Under the pieces are notes generated by a model. It saw only the letters and a program-made list of their open reading frames with translations. It was not told the DNA's origin and made no database searches. From NCBI RefSeq assembly GCF_029933015.1, contig NZ_JAOZOZ010000075.1, positions 1 to 7,488 of the forward strand: a stretch of 7,488 nucleotides of DNA, in the 5' to 3' direction. Below, in pieces: positions 5,862 through 7,488 of the stretch. Source of the DNA: Hydrogenimonas sp. (GTDB taxonomy: Bacteria; Campylobacterota; Campylobacteria; Campylobacterales; Hydrogenimonadaceae). The translations under genes and the position numbers were made by a program. Each line of letters starts with the position of its first letter. Position 1 is the first letter of the stretch.

Positions 5862-7427
5862 TCAGAGAAACTCTTTCCGTAACGCCTCTTTGTCGATCTG
5901 TTTGCTGTGCAGCGACTTTCTGGGCATGTTGGGGTTGTAGACGATCTGGGCGGGGAGCATGTAGTTGGGCAGGTGTTTTTTGAGCTCGAAGAGGATCTCG
6001 TTTTTGGGAATCTCCCGTTTGCCGCCGTAGACCATGACGATCTCCTCCTCGATCTCTTCGTTGGGGATCGAGAAGACGATGCATTCGGTGATCTCCGGAA
6101 TGTTTTCGTAGACGACGCTCTCGATCTCGTAGGGGCTGACGCGGTATCCCTGGGTCTTGATCATGTCGTCCTTGCGGCAGACGAAGTAGATGTATCCCTC
6201 TTCGTCGGCATAGACGTAGTCGCCGCTGGCCACGACGATCTCGTCGGTGAGCTGCCCTTCGGGTTTGAGCACCTTGTCGAGGATGTGGATGCTCTTGAAG
6301 CGTCTGGCAGTCTCTTCGGGCGCGTTCCAGTACCCTTTGTAGATGCATGCGCCCCGATGGATCAGTTCGCCCACTTCACGGGGTTTGCACGCTTCCCCCT
6401 CTTCGTTGATGATATAGAGCTCCACGTCGGGGACCGCCTTTCCGATGGAACCGGGACGGATATGGATCTGTTCGGGCTCCAGGTAGGCGGAGCGGAACGC
6501 TTCGGAGAGGCCGTGCATACTGTAGAACTTCGCGTCGGGGAAATGGTTCGTGACGTTTCGGATCATCAGGGGTGTGATGTTGCCGCCGGAGGAGGTAATG
6601 ATGCGCAGCTTTTCGAAATGTTCCGGGGCCGGAATCCTGTGGGGATCTTCGTCGAACATCTGGGTGATGTGGATCGGCATCAGGGGCAGCACCGTCACTC
6701 CATCGTCGATGAGATGGGTGAAGAAGTCGGCCGGCAGGACGAATTTGTGGATCGCCAGGGTCGCCTTGTTGTAGAGGGCGGTATAGATCTGGTTCAGGCC
6801 GTAGTCGAGGTTGAAGGAGAGGATTCCGCTGATGACGTCGTCGTGTCGGATGCCCAGATATTTCGATACGATCGCCGCACCGTCGAAGAGGGCACGCTGG
6901 TTGATGACGATGCCCTTGGGGTTGCCGGTGGAGCTGAAGGTGTAGGTGATGGCGGCGTTGTCGTGCCCCTTGACGCGGCAGGTGTGTTCGTCGGTGTAGC
7001 ACTTGTAGATCTCTTCGAAAGAGACGTCGCTCTCCTGTGTCGGCGTGTAGGAGATGATCTTGCCATCGAAGTCGATCGCTTCGATCGTCTCGATCTTTTT
7101 GCTGTCGGTGACGAGGCAGACGATGCCGCAGTCTTCGACGATATATTTGACCTGCTCCTTTTTCAGCAGCCTCGTGATCGGCACGAAAGTGTAGGGTGTG
7201 GACATGATCGCCAAAATGGCGATGACCGAATCGCAGCTCTTGTCGGAGTAGATGCCGATACGGCTGCCGTAGGGGAGCTTGAGACTCGTCAGGTAGTGGG
7301 CCACCTGGTTGACCCGCATGAAGAGCTCCCGGTAGGTGTAGCTTTCGTTTCCAAGTTTGATGGCGATCTTCTCGGGGACCTCCCTGACGGCGTTTTCCAG
7401 AAGATCCCGTACGGTATTGACGGTCAT
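5862..7427 (-). CDS. AMP-forming acyl-CoA/acyl-acid ligase (ANL superfamily, exosortase-associated-like)
   Basis: This 521-residue enzyme should adenylate a carboxylic acid with ATP and transfer the acyl group to CoA or a carrier-protein thiol. Visible ANL motifs are the P-loop-like YTFSSTGNPKG (residues 162-172), SSGGNI (279-284), YSMHGLSEAFRSAYLEPEQ (302-320), SGDYVYADEEGYIYF (401-415), the hinge RKDDMIKTQGYRVSPYEIE (418-436), and the catalytic C-terminal lysine Lys509 in MPRKSLHSKQID. The runs SEAFRSAYL, SIGKAVPD, HRGACIYKGYWNAPEETARRF and MIKTQGYRVSP recall the acyl-CoA ligase family associated with exosortase A systems (TIGR03098), from memory. SSTG in place of the usual SGTTG/SGSTG and HSKQID in place of NGKID are departures. 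AAGGA (complement of 7434-7438) precedes the ATG. The length is full. No carrier protein or other pathway gene is visible, and substrate is unknown. Confidence 0.88.
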   Translation of the reverse strand: MTVNTVRDLLENAVREVPEKIAIKLGNESYTYRELFMRVNQVAHYLTSLKLPYGSRIGIYSDKSCDSVIAILAIMSTPYTFVPITRLLKKEQVKYIVEDCGIVCLVTDSKKIETIEAIDFDGKIISYTPTQESDVSFEEIYKCYTDEHTCRVKGHDNAAITYTFSSTGNPKGIVINQRALFDGAAIVSKYLGIRHDDVISGILSFNLDYGLNQIYTALYNKATLAIHKFVLPADFFTHLIDDGVTVLPLMPIHITQMFDEDPHRIPAPEHFEKLRIITSSGGNITPLMIRNVTNHFPDAKFYSMHGLSEAFRSAYLEPEQIHIRPGSIGKAVPDVELYIINEEGEACKPREVGELIHRGACIYKGYWNAPEETARRFKSIHILDKVLKPEGQLTDEIVVASGDYVYADEEGYIYFVCRKDDMIKTQGYRVSPYEIESVVYENIPEITECIVFSIPNEEIEEEIVMVYGGKREIPKNEILFELKKHLPNYMLPAQIVYNPNMPRKSLHSKQIDKEALRKEFL

Positions 7428-7433
7428 GGTCGA

Positions 7434-7438
7434 TCCTT
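7434..7438 (-). promoter_or_regulatory. Ribosome-binding site of the acyl ligase
   Basis: Read on the - strand, a run of A residues ends in AAGGA, six bases before the ATG at 7427. This supports that start for the ligase. Confidence 0.6.
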
Positions 7439-7443
7439 TTTTC

Positions 7444-7478
7444 GAGTGCTGAGTGTTGAGTGCTGAGTATCGAGGGAG
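7444..7478. repeat. Tandem heptamer repeat upstream of the acyl ligase
   Basis: Successive 7-base units read GAGTGCT, GAGTGTT, GAGTGCT, GAGTATC and the degenerate GAGGGAG. Units 1 and 3 are identical. The array begins 17 bases upstream of the ligase start codon, immediately beyond its ribosome-binding site, and would lie in the leader or promoter of that gene. No promoter can be called in the remaining ten bases. Confidence 0.75.
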
Positions 7479-7488
7479 CCGACTTCCG

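Noticed and set aside
5907..7466. A 519-codon open frame on the + strand opposite the acyl ligase
   Set aside because: It mirrors the ligase frame. Its translation is a low-complexity string rich in Asp, Val, Gly and Phe with no recognisable domain, while the - strand frame has all ANL motifs.

Overview
The window most likely comes from a member of the Campylobacterota (formerly Epsilonproteobacteria), probably a CO2-fixing chemolithotroph of the Sulfurovum/Hydrogenimonas/Nitratifractor type. This rests on the gene order sucD - small metal-binding protein - oorD-oorA-oorB-oorC, in which the D-A-B-C order matches the four-subunit 2-oxoglutarate:acceptor oxidoreductase of Campylobacter and Helicobacter. 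The coding DNA is moderately GC-rich and there is a periplasmic alpha-carbonic anhydrase. The genus is inferred from gene content alone.

Positions 1-4052 hold one tightly packed + strand operon. It contains the end of sucD (succinyl-CoA synthetase alpha subunit), a 99-residue heavy-metal-associated (HMA) domain protein, and oorDABC. Gene spacing runs from a 4-base overlap to 9 bases. SucCD and OorDABC catalyse adjacent steps (succinate to succinyl-CoA to 2-oxoglutarate in the reductive TCA direction, or the reverse when oxidising). A hairpin at about 4068-4093 ends the operon.

Positions 4107-4608 hold the RNase P RNA gene rnpB with its own promoter and a terminator built from its closing helix. 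Helices P1, P2, P3, P15 and P16 and the conserved core sequences can be read directly. The P12 region is unusually large (about 150 nt) and branched.

Positions 4692-5746 hold a promoter, a secreted alpha-carbonic anhydrase with a complete active site, and a small zinc-ribbon protein of unknown function that starts three bases after the anhydrase stop.

Positions 5747-5861, between two convergent genes, are almost completely filled by a palindromic repeat element built from recurring GTCATT words and hairpins. On the - strand, 7427-5862 encodes an AMP-forming acyl-CoA/acyl-acid ligase that by motif recall most resembles the ligases associated with exosortase A systems. A tandem heptamer repeat lies just upstream of its ribosome-binding site.

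Most of the window is conserved central metabolism. The most unusual parts are the P12 expansion of rnpB, the modular palindromic repeat, the HMA protein inside the sucD-oor operon, and the acyl ligase with its heptamer leader.
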